Below, in pieces: positions 6,334-13,697 of a DNA stretch of 19,482 nt. Source of the stretch: Thermoprotei archaeon (GTDB lineage: Archaea > Thermoproteota > Thermoprotei > Thermofilales > Thermofilaceae); assembly GCA_003649495.1 (NCBI GenBank), contig QMRZ01000012.1, positions 1-19,482 on the forward strand, given 5' to 3'. A program made the position numbers and the translations under genes. Under the pieces are notes generated by a model. It made no database searches, had not been told where the DNA came from, and saw only the letters and a list, made by a program, of their open reading frames with translations. The stretch's first letter is position 1, and each line of letters starts with the position of its first letter.

Positions 6334-9099
6334 CTAGCTATCCCAGTACTCCCTAGTCCGCGCGTAGTTAGCCTCCGCCTTCGCGACCTCCCGCACCAGC
6401 TCCTCGTAGCTCCTACAGCTGCTCAGGATCCTCGTGGCTGCTGCTGGCCCAACACCCCTCCCAGCTAGGCACAGCAGAGCCTTCTTCCCGTAGCTCATCA
6501 CTAGTATCGCGCTCTGCTGCGCCGCCTTCACCACCCTCCTCTCCTCCCTAGTCAGCCTCTCCCCCCTCCTCCACTTCCTCAACACCTTCAGGGCCTCCTC
6601 ATCCCACGGGTTGAGGGCGGCTACCACCCTGGAGCCGCAGAGGGGGCACCTGACCTCGCCCTCTAGGTCACCTACCACGATAACCCTGTTCCACTTGAGG
6701 CAGTGTAGGCATACCAGGAGGAGCTTGGATCGCTCAAGCCTCCTCCTGACAGCCTCCACCACCAGGAGCGGCTCAACGCCCTTGATGAGTAGGCCAGCCC
6801 TGTAAGGCTTCTCGAACATGCTCCTAGCCATCGGCGAGAACTCGCTTACGCGCACCACGTGTAGCCTCACCCTCCCCCTCTTCAAGTCCCTGACCAGCCT
6901 CTCGATAGCGGCGATGTCGAAGCGCGTGTGGAGCAGCTCCCTTACCGCCTCCTCCTCAACCACGGTGCCCTCCAGGGCCTCAGCCAGCTTTCTAGCTGGC
7001 ACCTTGAGCTTAGCGCCCCTCCTTATGATCCCCATCCTCTGGCAGACGTGGAGGAGTTTCCAGAGGTAAGCGTTCGACCCCTTAACGGCCTCGCCTACCT
7101 CTCCAATCAGCTCTTCAAGCCTCTCCATTAGGCTCCTCACCTCACGCGTAGTGAGGCCCCTTGACGTGGCTACCGCGACACGATAGGCATCGAAGTAGTA
7201 CTTCGACGATACTCCGTAGAGCTTAGCCAGCGCATGACTCAACAGGACTCCCAGCAGGGAATTGGCCCTAGTCCCGATACAGGCGTGAACTATGAACGCT
7301 CTCCTGCCCACCTCAACTACTACATCCACGTCGCTCGGCACTACCCCGATGGCCTCCGCCTGTGACTCGACGTACTCCTTGAGCTCTCTCATCAACCCCT
7401 CATCCACGCCGTACTCAGCCGCCAGCCTAGCCGTGGGCTCTGACAGCAGCCTTCGCCTCAGCGCTCCCACCTCCCTCGCCACCTTGTACGGCACTGGGAG
7501 GTCCTCCCCCGTCCACGCGGGGATTGCAGCCTCAGCCTCGGCTGAGGGCGCCACGTATACCCTCTCCTCCTCGAGGGATACCCTGACCACGTCCCACACC
7601 CTCCCCCCGAGGATGAACTTCGAGCCCTCGGCTAGGGATGAGGCGACGAAGTCGCCGTCCAGCACTCCAACCCGCCTCCTCTGGGCCAGGTCGAAGACCT
7701 CGAACACCTCGACGTCGGGTATCGTCGAGGCGGACTCATAGTAGTACTCGATGCTCCTGGGCCCCCTGTACAGGACGCCGCCCCTCAGCCTGGCGAGCCT
7801 CGTCTGATCCAGGAACTCCGCAACCCGGATCAGCTCGCTGAACCTCAGGCCCCTATAGGGGTAGGCCCTCGTCACTATCCCGTGGGCCTTCTCAAGACTG
7901 ATCTTCCCGTACTCGAGCACGAGCCCGACGAGCTGGTGGGCTAACACGTCGTAGGCATTCTCCTCGAAGCCCAGGTCCTCCAAGTCGCCCCTCTCAGCCC
8001 TCCTGGCGATCACTATGGACTCCATAAGGTCGTCAAGATCGGCCGCGACTATACAGCCCCGCGCCACACCCCCCATGAAGTGCGACGACCTCCCCACCCT
8101 CTGGACCAGCCTGTTAACCTGCCTCGGCGACATGTACTGCACCACGTAGTCCACATGCCCCACGTCTATGCCGAGCTCTAGGCTTGATGTTGCAACCACC
8201 GCCTTGAGCCTCCCCTCCTTCAATCCCCGCTCAACCCTCAGCCTCTCCTCCCTCGAGAGGGAGCCGTGGTGAACGGCTACTGCATCGCCGCACAGCCTCC
8301 TCAGCCTGCTCCCCAGGGCCTCAGCCGTGTCCCTGGTGTTCGTGAACACGAGAGTGCTCCTATGACCCTCGATCAGCTCCACCAGCTTAATTACTCTGTC
8401 ACCAGCCTCGCCCTCAGAGGCTAGGTAGAGCACGTCGACCTCGTAGCGGCGGCCCCCCCTCGCCTCCACCACCTCAAACCGGCGGCCGCCTGTGAGGAAC
8501 ATGCCAGCTAGGAAGGGCTTGCTGATGGTCGCTGAGAGCCCTATGCGCTGCACCCTGCCCTCGGCTATCTCCTCAAGCCTCTCGAGGGCTATCGTGAGCT
8601 GGAGCCCCCTCTTGCTCTGCATCAGCTCGTGCAGCTCATCCACTACCACCCACCTCACGCTCCTCAATGCCTCCCTGAGCCTGGAGCCCACTAGGAGGAA
8701 CTGGAGCGTCTCGGGAGTCGTTATCAGTATATGGGGGGGCGACAGCGCCATCCTCCTCCGCGCGCTCTGCGGAGTGTCCCCATGCCTAACCTCGAGCCTT
8801 ATCCCCAGCTCGGCCGCCAGCTCCTTCATCCTCACCAAGATATCCCTATTTAGCGCCCTCAGCGGGGTCACGTAGAGCGCCTTAATCCCCCACTCCTCGA
8901 GCCCCTCCTCCAGTATCGAGCTCATGATGGGGAACAGCGCCGCCTCAGTCTTGCCGTAGCCCGTCGGCGCTACTATCACTACATGGACCCCCCTGGATAG
9001 GGCGTCAAATGCCCTCAGCTGGACATCATTGAAGCTGGTGTAGCCATACCTCTCGGCTACCTCGAGTAGCTTTGGATGTAGCAGCGCTCGACGCTGCAC
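6334..9099 (-). CDS. Lhr-type DEAD/DEAH-box superfamily 2 helicase
   Basis: 921 residues. Helicase motifs: Q at 27 (FNDVQ), motif I APTGYGKT (44-51), TPLRAL, motif II DELH (154-157), motif III SAT (189-191), motif V TSSLELGID (304-312) and motif VI QRVGRSSH (333-340). The winged-helix and Lhr core region follow (about 400-780). Near the end are a CxxC-x17-CxxC zinc ribbon (C797, C800, C818, C821) and a helix-hairpin-helix segment LAGRGVGPAAATRIL (about 878-892). Lhr-family helicases are 3'-5' nucleic acid translocases linked to DNA repair or recombination in archaea. The C-terminal zinc ribbon and HhH likely add DNA binding. The start is GTG at 9099, preceded by GGGGGTG. An alternative is a different Ski2-like subgroup, but the length and motif VI favour Lhr. 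Confidence 0.9.
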   Translation of the reverse strand: MQRRALLHPKLLEVAERYGYTSFNDVQLRAFDALSRGVHVVIVAPTGYGKTEAALFPIMSSILEEGLEEWGIKALYVTPLRALNRDILVRMKELAAELGIRLEVRHGDTPQSARRRMALSPPHILITTPETLQFLLVGSRLREALRSVRWVVVDELHELMQSKRGLQLTIALERLEEIAEGRVQRIGLSATISKPFLAGMFLTGGRRFEVVEARGGRRYEVDVLYLASEGEAGDRVIKLVELIEGHRSTLVFTNTRDTAEALGSRLRRLCGDAVAVHHGSLSREERLRVERGLKEGRLKAVVATSSLELGIDVGHVDYVVQYMSPRQVNRLVQRVGRSSHFMGGVARGCIVAADLDDLMESIVIARRAERGDLEDLGFEENAYDVLAHQLVGLVLEYGKISLEKAHGIVTRAYPYRGLRFSELIRVAEFLDQTRLARLRGGVLYRGPRSIEYYYESASTIPDVEVFEVFDLAQRRRVGVLDGDFVASSLAEGSKFILGGRVWDVVRVSLEEERVYVAPSAEAEAAIPAWTGEDLPVPYKVAREVGALRRRLLSEPTARLAAEYGVDEGLMRELKEYVESQAEAIGVVPSDVDVVVEVGRRAFIVHACIGTRANSLLGVLLSHALAKLYGVSSKYYFDAYRVAVATSRGLTTREVRSLMERLEELIGEVGEAVKGSNAYLWKLLHVCQRMGIIRRGAKLKVPARKLAEALEGTVVEEEAVRELLHTRFDIAAIERLVRDLKRGRVRLHVVRVSEFSPMARSMFEKPYRAGLLIKGVEPLLVVEAVRRRLERSKLLLVCLHCLKWNRVIVVGDLEGEVRCPLCGSRVVAALNPWDEEALKVLRKWRRGERLTREERRVVKAAQQSAILVMSYGKKALLCLAGRGVGPAAATRILSSCRSYEELVREVAKAEANYARTREYWDS

Positions 9100-9113
9100 T
9101 CGCTCAACACCCC

Positions 9114-9224
9114 CTAGGCTCCCTCTAGCCTCTCGATGTACTCGTGGAGTGCTTCTATCAGCTTTTCGATACGCACAACCCCCACGCCCACCCCGGCATG
9201 CCTAGCTCTGAGCGCCTCTACTCA
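9114..9224 (-). pseudogene. Possible decayed short ORF upstream of the helicase
   Basis: In the 267-bp gap between helicase and PqqD-like gene, the minus-strand frame from 9221 to the TAG at 9114-9116 encodes 35 residues ending VRIEKLIEALHEYIERLEGA, a well-formed amphipathic helix. The codon just upstream is TGA (9222-9224), and the same frame before it reads LEGLVWLEA. A neighbouring frame further upstream reads SLDTRLVIEP before a stop. This looks like a gene broken by stops and frame changes, or the end of an unrecognised small protein. No start with a promoter was found. Confidence is low. Confidence 0.25.
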
Positions 9225-9337
9225 CGCCTCCAGCCACACGAGCCCTTCCAGCGTGCAGATGGCCGCCCAGGCTCAGCCCCTCCCAGTCAGCCTAGGGCTC
9301 GATGACTAGGCGTGTGTCTAGGCTCCCTACGCCAAAA

Positions 9338-9345
9338 AATTTATC
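9338..9345 (+). promoter_or_regulatory. TATA box of the PqqD-like gene
   Basis: An A-rich stretch followed by TTTAT (within AAAAAATTTATCG) is centred about 25 nt before the ATG at 9367. This is the spacing of a leaderless archaeal transcript. It is one of the clearest promoters in the window. Confidence 0.6.
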
Positions 9346-9366
9346 GAGGGACATCATCGAATATTG

Positions 9367-9759
9367 ATGGCTCCTCTCTTCAAGAGAAAGCCCAAGCCGC
9401 CACCGATACCTCTAGAGGTGTTGCTGAGGAGCAAGCCCGTTAGGAACCCCGCCGTCAAGTGGGAGAAGAACGAGAAGGGGGAGGTGGTGTTGAAGGTGAA
9501 ACTCGCCCCATCTAAGCCGGGGCTCTTCAGCGGCTTCGTGAAGGGGCCCACCGAGAGGAAGTACGTGTTAGACGAGGTGGGCAGCTACGTGTGGGAGCTG
9601 CTAGACGGCGAGCGGACGGTGGGGGACGTAGCCGAGCTACTAGCTCAGCGCTTTAAGCTTCACCTGAGGGAGGCTCAAGCCTCCCTGCTCGCGTATCTGA
9701 GGATCCTGGCTGAGAGGGGGCTCATAAGGCTAGTTGCCCCTGGCCAGGGCAGCGAATGA
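9367..9759 (+). CDS. PqqD family protein (RiPP recognition element-like)
   Basis: 130 residues from ATG 9367; the TTG three bases earlier is less likely given the TATA spacing. After a basic, Pro-rich N-terminus (KRKPKPPPIP), the PqqD fold is seen at about 60-122: KYVLDEVGSYVWELLDGERTV, then DVAELLAQRF, and a last helix LAYLRILAERGLI. In PQQ and other RiPP pathways this small winged-helix domain binds the leader peptide and hands it to a radical SAM enzyme. No radical SAM protein or precursor peptide lies in this window, so the partner is unknown and the protein may have another peptide-binding role. It is followed 52 bp later by the two-winged-helix protein on the same strand. Confidence 0.72.
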   Translation: MAPLFKRKPKPPPIPLEVLLRSKPVRNPAVKWEKNEKGEVVLKVKLAPSKPGLFSGFVKGPTERKYVLDEVGSYVWELLDGERTVGDVAELLAQRFKLHLREAQASLLAYLRILAERGLIRLVAPGQGSE

Positions 9760-9811
9760 TGGCTTAATTAGTGGCCACAGTACAGTAGCTAACGGTTCTG
9801 AGGGCGTAGCC

Positions 9812-10522
9812 ATGGACGAGTATGAGGAGTTACTGAGGGAGTTGAGGTCTGAGATTAGGGCTAGGGGGGAGCTGAGCTCTAAAGAGCTCATGGAGTGGGG
9901 CGAGTCAAGGGGGATCGGCGTAGTCACGCTCTCCCTGCTCGTGGACGACCTTAAGCGCAGCGGCCTGATAGACGCCTCAAGCGATAGCGTGGTAGTGGAT
10001 GAGCACTTGGGGATAGCCATCCCGAAGAAGGTGAGGATTAGGGCTAGAGCTGCTAAGCCTAAGCCAAAGCTCCACAGGCAGCGCAGGAGGCCCGTCAGGG
10101 AGAGGGGAACGCTACTGAAGTACATATTTGAGGGAAGCGAGTTTAAGAAAGCCGCTGAGGTTAAGGCTGAGAAGGAGGAGGGGGGCGAGGAGAGGAGGCT
10201 CCAGCCTACCCCTCCCAAAGCCCCGAGCGAGGAGCCTAAGCCCCGCTCACCCGCTCAAGCGGGGGGCGTGGATAGGGACCTCCTAGCGGCGCTTTACTAC
10301 CTCTCGAGGTACTGGAGCGTGGGGGAGCTGAGGTTCTTGATAGACCTCAAGAACATGGGAGTTAAGGACCCGGAGGCCCTGCTCAGGAGGCTCGTGGAGG
10401 AGGGCGTGGTGACGCGCTCGGAGCTGGGGGTGATCAACGCTAATCGAGAGGAGGTTAGTAAGAGGCTTAAGGGCGCGCCGCCGCTCCCAGCCTCTAAGAG
10501 CCTGGCCGATCTCTTCAGGTAG
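9812..10522 (+). CDS. Unrecognised protein with two putative winged-helix domains
   Basis: 236 residues from ATG 9812, chosen because GAGGG (9799-9803) sits 8 nt before it. The frame is open upstream to 9734, but those 26 residues overlap the PqqD-like gene and look non-conserved. Residues 1-75 read as a winged helix (helix EYEELLRELRSEIRARG, then LSSKELMEWGES, then LSLLVDDLKRSGLID and a wing). A basic/Pro-rich linker follows (about 80-160, KPKPKLHRQRRRP and EEPKPRSP). Residues 163-225 form a second possible winged helix (LLAALYYLSRYWSVGELRFLI, ALLRRLVEEGVVTRSELGV). DNA binding is inferred; no family name is assigned. A TATA-like TTAATTA at 9764-9770 could drive it. Its 3' end overlaps S25e by 8 bp, convergent. 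Confidence 0.75.
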   Translation: MDEYEELLRELRSEIRARGELSSKELMEWGESRGIGVVTLSLLVDDLKRSGLIDASSDSVVVDEHLGIAIPKKVRIRARAAKPKPKLHRQRRRPVRERGTLLKYIFEGSEFKKAAEVKAEKEEGGEERRLQPTPPKAPSEEPKPRSPAQAGGVDRDLLAALYYLSRYWSVGELRFLIDLKNMGVKDPEALLRRLVEEGVVTRSELGVINANREEVSKRLKGAPPLPASKSLADLFR

Positions 10523-10847
10523 CCCTGGCGGCTGGCACGTATATGCGCACTCTCCTGTTAGCGTCCACCAGCTTCAGCACGCCCTGCTCCTCGAGCCTCT
10601 TCAGTATCCTCTTGGCAGTGCTTATCTTGACCCCGAACCTGCTCGACACCTGGTATGGGGTCACGTAAGGCCACTTCACGACCTCCCTCGAGACCGCATC
10701 TACCGAGGCCTGGGAGACCCTGCCCTCCTTAGTTAGCTGCAGCTCAAACCTCCCCTCCTCCTCGCCCCGCTTCCTGAGCTTGCTCTCCAGCTCCTTCCTC
10801 CACCTCTTCTCCAGCTGGGAGATGGTTGGCCTCTTCTTACCTCCCAC
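10515..10847 (-). CDS. rps25e: 30S ribosomal protein S25e
   Basis: 110 residues. The lysine/arginine-rich N-terminus (MGGKKRPTISQLEKRW) and the winged-helix core VVKWPYVTPYQVSSRFGVK with AKRILKRLEEQGVLKLV and final NRRVRIY are characteristic of eukaryotic/archaeal S25e, a small-subunit protein near the head. The GTG start at 10847 follows GGTGATGTGAG. A TATA-like ATTTAA (minus strand, 10882-10887) overlaps the last codons of the upstream thioredoxin-domain gene, giving a leader of about 11 nt. S25e can thus be expressed independently although it lies 21 bp behind that gene. Alternatives are only other small winged-helix proteins; the N-terminus and length fit S25e well. Confidence 0.93.
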   Translation of the reverse strand: MGGKKRPTISQLEKRWRKELESKLRKRGEEEGRFELQLTKEGRVSQASVDAVSREVVKWPYVTPYQVSSRFGVKISTAKRILKRLEEQGVLKLVDANRRVRIYVPAARAT

Positions 10848-10868
10848 CTCACATCACCCATAACGCCC

Positions 10869-13211
10869 TTACTCAAGCCCCTTAAATCCTCTCCGCCACG
10901 TGGCGGCCGCCCAGGCGAGCATTGCTGCGCCAATCAATGCAGAGATGAGAGCTGGGTCCTCCAGGACTTCAGCCAGGGGGCCTAGCGCAGAGAGCACCTT
11001 CTCTGCCAGCTGTGGGACCTCCTCGGCCGCGCCGACGCCCACGTACCTCACCTCACCATCCTCCAGGACGACCACGGTGGGGAATGAGGAGATGTTGAGG
11101 GCCCTAGTCAGCCTCGAGCCCTCATCAAGCACCACGTGCCAGGTAAGGTTCTTCGAGGCCCTATACGCGTCCAGCGACTCGCGAGTATCGTAGATGGATG
11201 GGGAGACCATGACTATCTCCGCCCCCAGCTTCTCCAGGCCGCTCACCCGCGATAATAGGACCTCGCAGCCGGGGCACTTGGTGTAGAAGAAGAATAGCAC
11301 TATCACGCCGCGATCCAGCCTCACTACCTCATCATCGATGTCCCGGACCACTAGTAGCTCACGCGGCATTGAGCCCGTAGTGTTCCTGGATATGACCACG
11401 TAGCTGGCCAGCCTCCTCACGACCTCTGCAGCGTTAGCCTCCCCCACCCTACACTCCACCTGCACGCTCACATTCACGCCTGAGCTCCCCACTACTATCC
11501 TGGTGACATTAGCCTCACAGCTCTCTCCCACATCCACCGTGTAGTTGCCGGGAGGCACACGGCGGAAGACTAGGCAGTTGCCCTCCCTAGACGCAGGCTC
11601 CAGCACTACGCCATCCTCGCCTACTAGGCGGAGAGTTACCTCAGGCACGGTGCATACTCGCAACACTACATCCCGCAACCGCACCACCTTCTCCTCCCGA
11701 AGCCCCGGCTTGAGACTCACCGTGATGTTGCTCTCCTCATAGCCCTCAGCAACGATCCTCAATGTGTAGTTCCCGGGCCTGAGGCTGATGAAGCACTCTC
11801 CTCTAATGGGCCTGATCGCGATTAGGCGCGATCCATTATACACGTACACGGTGGCGCTTAAGGAGTGCCCCGTTGACTCGTCTACCACGACTACCTTGAG
11901 TGTAGCGTTCTGTGGACCCGCCCCAGCGCGTGTTAAGGGGATCTCTATCTCGGTCTCGTCCCCTGGCTTCACCTCCACTTCCCTCAAGCTAGGCGCGAAG
12001 CCCTCCTTCGAGACCCACACCTCATAGCTGCCCGGGGCTAGCTTGAGGCAGGCTACTCCACTCTCATTAGCCACTGTCTGGTACCCTCCAGGGCGCACCT
12101 CGACGCGTGCCCCAGGCTCCGTCCTCACGATCAATAGCCCCTTCGCCTGAAGGTAGACTGAGTAGAGCAGCCTCTTGCCGTATAATAGCACGACACCGCC
12201 CTCGTACTCGAGGGCCCTAGCTGGCCTCTGGGGGGGTATGAGGTTAACCACCCTCAGCCTACTGCCCTCCACGTAGAGGTAGTCTACGCCAGCCACGAGG
12301 AGCTCCCCGCCGAGGAAGGATATCCTCAGCCCCTCCTCGTAATCATCCACAGGGATTACGGAGGACCTCGTAACCCTGCTCAGGGACACTCCCTCACTCG
12401 TCTTCAGCAGCAAGTAGCCCACACCGCCCCTAACCCTCACGTCGAGGGGCTCCCCCTCCACCCTGAACTCCCTCTCAACGCCTGTGAAGCTGTGATAGAC
12501 GCCCTTGCCGTTCCTCACGTTCACCGCCACCACCGCGCTTGAGTCCAGGTCGGCGATGCACTCCCCCAGCCTCTTGGAGAAGAGCTTCGTGAAGTCCGTC
12601 ATGTTGTACACGTCAACCAGGGTATCCGTCAGCTTGCAGATCTCACACGTCGTGTCTATATACACGAGGAGGAGGAGCTCCCCCCACACCTTTACGTCGA
12701 ACACGTAGACCAGCCTATCCTTGCTGTACACATCTCTCTCGAACACCCGGGCGCGGAGGGAGAGGTCGTAGACTATGAGCCTGTCAAGCCACCCGCCGCT
12801 ATACCTGTACTTCACCACAGCCACGACCCTGCGTCCACTGATCACCGCTCTCTCCAGCTCCTCCCCCTCCCTGACGAGCTCCGCCTTGAACACCTCATGT
12901 CCCGTGCGCGCGTCGAGGACGAGTATAGTCCCATCGCTGAGGGCCACGGCCAGGCTGTAGTCATCGACTGGGCCCATCCCCACGACCTTGGCGCCTCCCA
13001 GCGAGAGGAGCACGCCCGCGTAACGTAGGGAGGGGAGCTCGTACCGGATTATGCTGCCGTTATCGTAAGCTACGTACAGCTGGCCGCCGCACACGGCTAG
13101 CTCGAGTACTTTAGCCCGGAGCTCTAGGCGGCTCACCCCAGGCTCGAGAGCAGCTGCGTGAGCCGCCGCTAGAGCTAAGCAGGCTATTGCTGCTAAGAGC
13201 AGCCTCCTCAT
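10869..13211 (-). CDS. Secreted, C-terminally anchored beta-propeller/PEGA-like/thioredoxin-domain protein
   Basis: 780 residues. A signal peptide (about 1-21, MRRLLLAAIACLALAAAHA) leads into about 330 residues of repeated beta blades with GxLYVAYDNGSI and SDGTILVLDARTG signatures (PQQ/WD-like propeller). Three carboxypeptidase-regulatory/PEGA-like Ig domains follow, at about 358-428 (RTEPGARVEV, LAPGSYEVWV), 436-513 (LRPGNYTLRI) and 516-587 (VPPGNYTVDV). Then comes a TlpA-like thioredoxin domain (about 615-735) with active site C646-P-G-C649 and cis-Pro 711 in SSFPTVVV. A single helix (about 753-772) before RRGFK anchors it with the bulk outside. Mature-region cysteines are numerous (41, 189, 192, 218, 388, 473, 520, 546, 565, 587 plus the CPGC pair), and at least ten N-x-S/T sequons are present. 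It probably reduces, forms or shuffles disulfides, or senses them, at the cell surface. The ATGA overlap couples it to the coiled-coil gene. Confidence 0.82.
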   Translation of the reverse strand: MRRLLLAAIACLALAAAHAAALEPGVSRLELRAKVLELAVCGGQLYVAYDNGSIIRYELPSLRYAGVLLSLGGAKVVGMGPVDDYSLAVALSDGTILVLDARTGHEVFKAELVREGEELERAVISGRRVVAVVKYRYSGGWLDRLIVYDLSLRARVFERDVYSKDRLVYVFDVKVWGELLLLVYIDTTCEICKLTDTLVDVYNMTDFTKLFSKRLGECIADLDSSAVVAVNVRNGKGVYHSFTGVEREFRVEGEPLDVRVRGGVGYLLLKTSEGVSLSRVTRSSVIPVDDYEEGLRISFLGGELLVAGVDYLYVEGSRLRVVNLIPPQRPARALEYEGGVVLLYGKRLLYSVYLQAKGLLIVRTEPGARVEVRPGGYQTVANESGVACLKLAPGSYEVWVSKEGFAPSLREVEVKPGDETEIEIPLTRAGAGPQNATLKVVVVDESTGHSLSATVYVYNGSRLIAIRPIRGECFISLRPGNYTLRIVAEGYEESNITVSLKPGLREEKVVRLRDVVLRVCTVPEVTLRLVGEDGVVLEPASREGNCLVFRRVPPGNYTVDVGESCEANVTRIVVGSSGVNVSVQVECRVGEANAAEVVRRLASYVVISRNTTGSMPRELLVVRDIDDEVVRLDRGVIVLFFFYTKCPGCEVLLSRVSGLEKLGAEIVMVSPSIYDTRESLDAYRASKNLTWHVVLDEGSRLTRALNISSFPTVVVLEDGEVRYVGVGAAEEVPQLAEKVLSALGPLAEVLEDPALISALIGAAMLAWAAATWRRGFKGLE
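10882..10887 (-). promoter_or_regulatory. TATA-like box for S25e
   Basis: ATTTAA on the minus strand is centred 37 nt before the S25e GTG and lies within the last codons of the preceding gene. It predicts transcription start near 10858, followed by a Shine-Dalgarno-like GGTGA. Confidence 0.4.
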
Positions 13212-13651
13212 TCGCCCTCCTTGAAGAGCAACTTGACGGGTATCCCGTTGAGAGTCTGCACCAGAAGGCTAAGCCCGCCCCTCTCCCCGCCAGCCTCCCT
13301 AGCCAGCTGTGATATCACCTCCCTAACCCTTGCGAGCGCTGATAGCGTATCCCTGAGCGCCGATAGCGTCTCCTCCACTACCGCTAGCTCGTCCAGCGCC
13401 CTAGCGCTGACCACCACCTTAATGCCCATGAAGTCCACCTCGTTAATCGACCTGATCTTCTCTCCCACCAGCTTGCTGAGCACCTCCTCGAGCCTCCTAA
13501 CCCTCTCCGCCCTAGCCCTCAGCACCTCGTGCCTCCTCTCCAGCTCCTCGACCTTGGACTTCAGCTTATCTATCTCCGCATCCAGGTACTGCATGAACTC
13601 GCTGAAGCTATCGAACTGCAGCAGGTCATACGACAATACCCTCACCCCCAC
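13208..13651 (-). CDS. Coiled-coil protein of unknown function, coupled to the thioredoxin-domain gene
   Basis: 147 residues, no signal peptide or membrane segment, so presumably cytoplasmic. A long heptad-rich helix (about 17-67, FMQYLDAEIDKLKSKVEELE, then RHEVLRARAERVRRLEEVL) is followed by a short beta stretch (EVDFMGIKVVV) and a second helix (86-118, ALDELAVVEETLSALRDTL). The C-terminus is LNGIPVKLLFKEG. I do not recognise the family. The stop TGA overlaps the ATG of the secreted protein (ATGA, 13208-13211), a sign of translational coupling. A strong TATA (13672-13681) about 25 nt before the GTG at 13651 predicts a leaderless transcript; a second GTG at 13645 is possible. The two genes probably act together, but how a cytoplasmic coiled coil would meet a surface protein is unclear. 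Confidence 0.8.
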   Translation of the reverse strand: MGVRVLSYDLLQFDSFSEFMQYLDAEIDKLKSKVEELERRHEVLRARAERVRRLEEVLSKLVGEKIRSINEVDFMGIKVVVSARALDELAVVEETLSALRDTLSALARVREVISQLAREAGGERGGLSLLVQTLNGIPVKLLFKEGE

Positions 13652-13671
13652 TCACTCCTGGGGCGCCGAGG

Positions 13672-13681
13672 ATAAATATAT
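13672..13681 (-). promoter_or_regulatory. TATA box for the coiled-coil/thioredoxin-domain operon
   Basis: TATATTTAT on the minus strand is centred 25 nt before the GTG at 13651 and lies just behind the stop codon of the cis-prenyltransferase. This makes the downstream pair a separate transcription unit from the prenyltransferase. Confidence 0.65.
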
Positions 13682-13697
13682 AGCGACTAAGCCGCGC

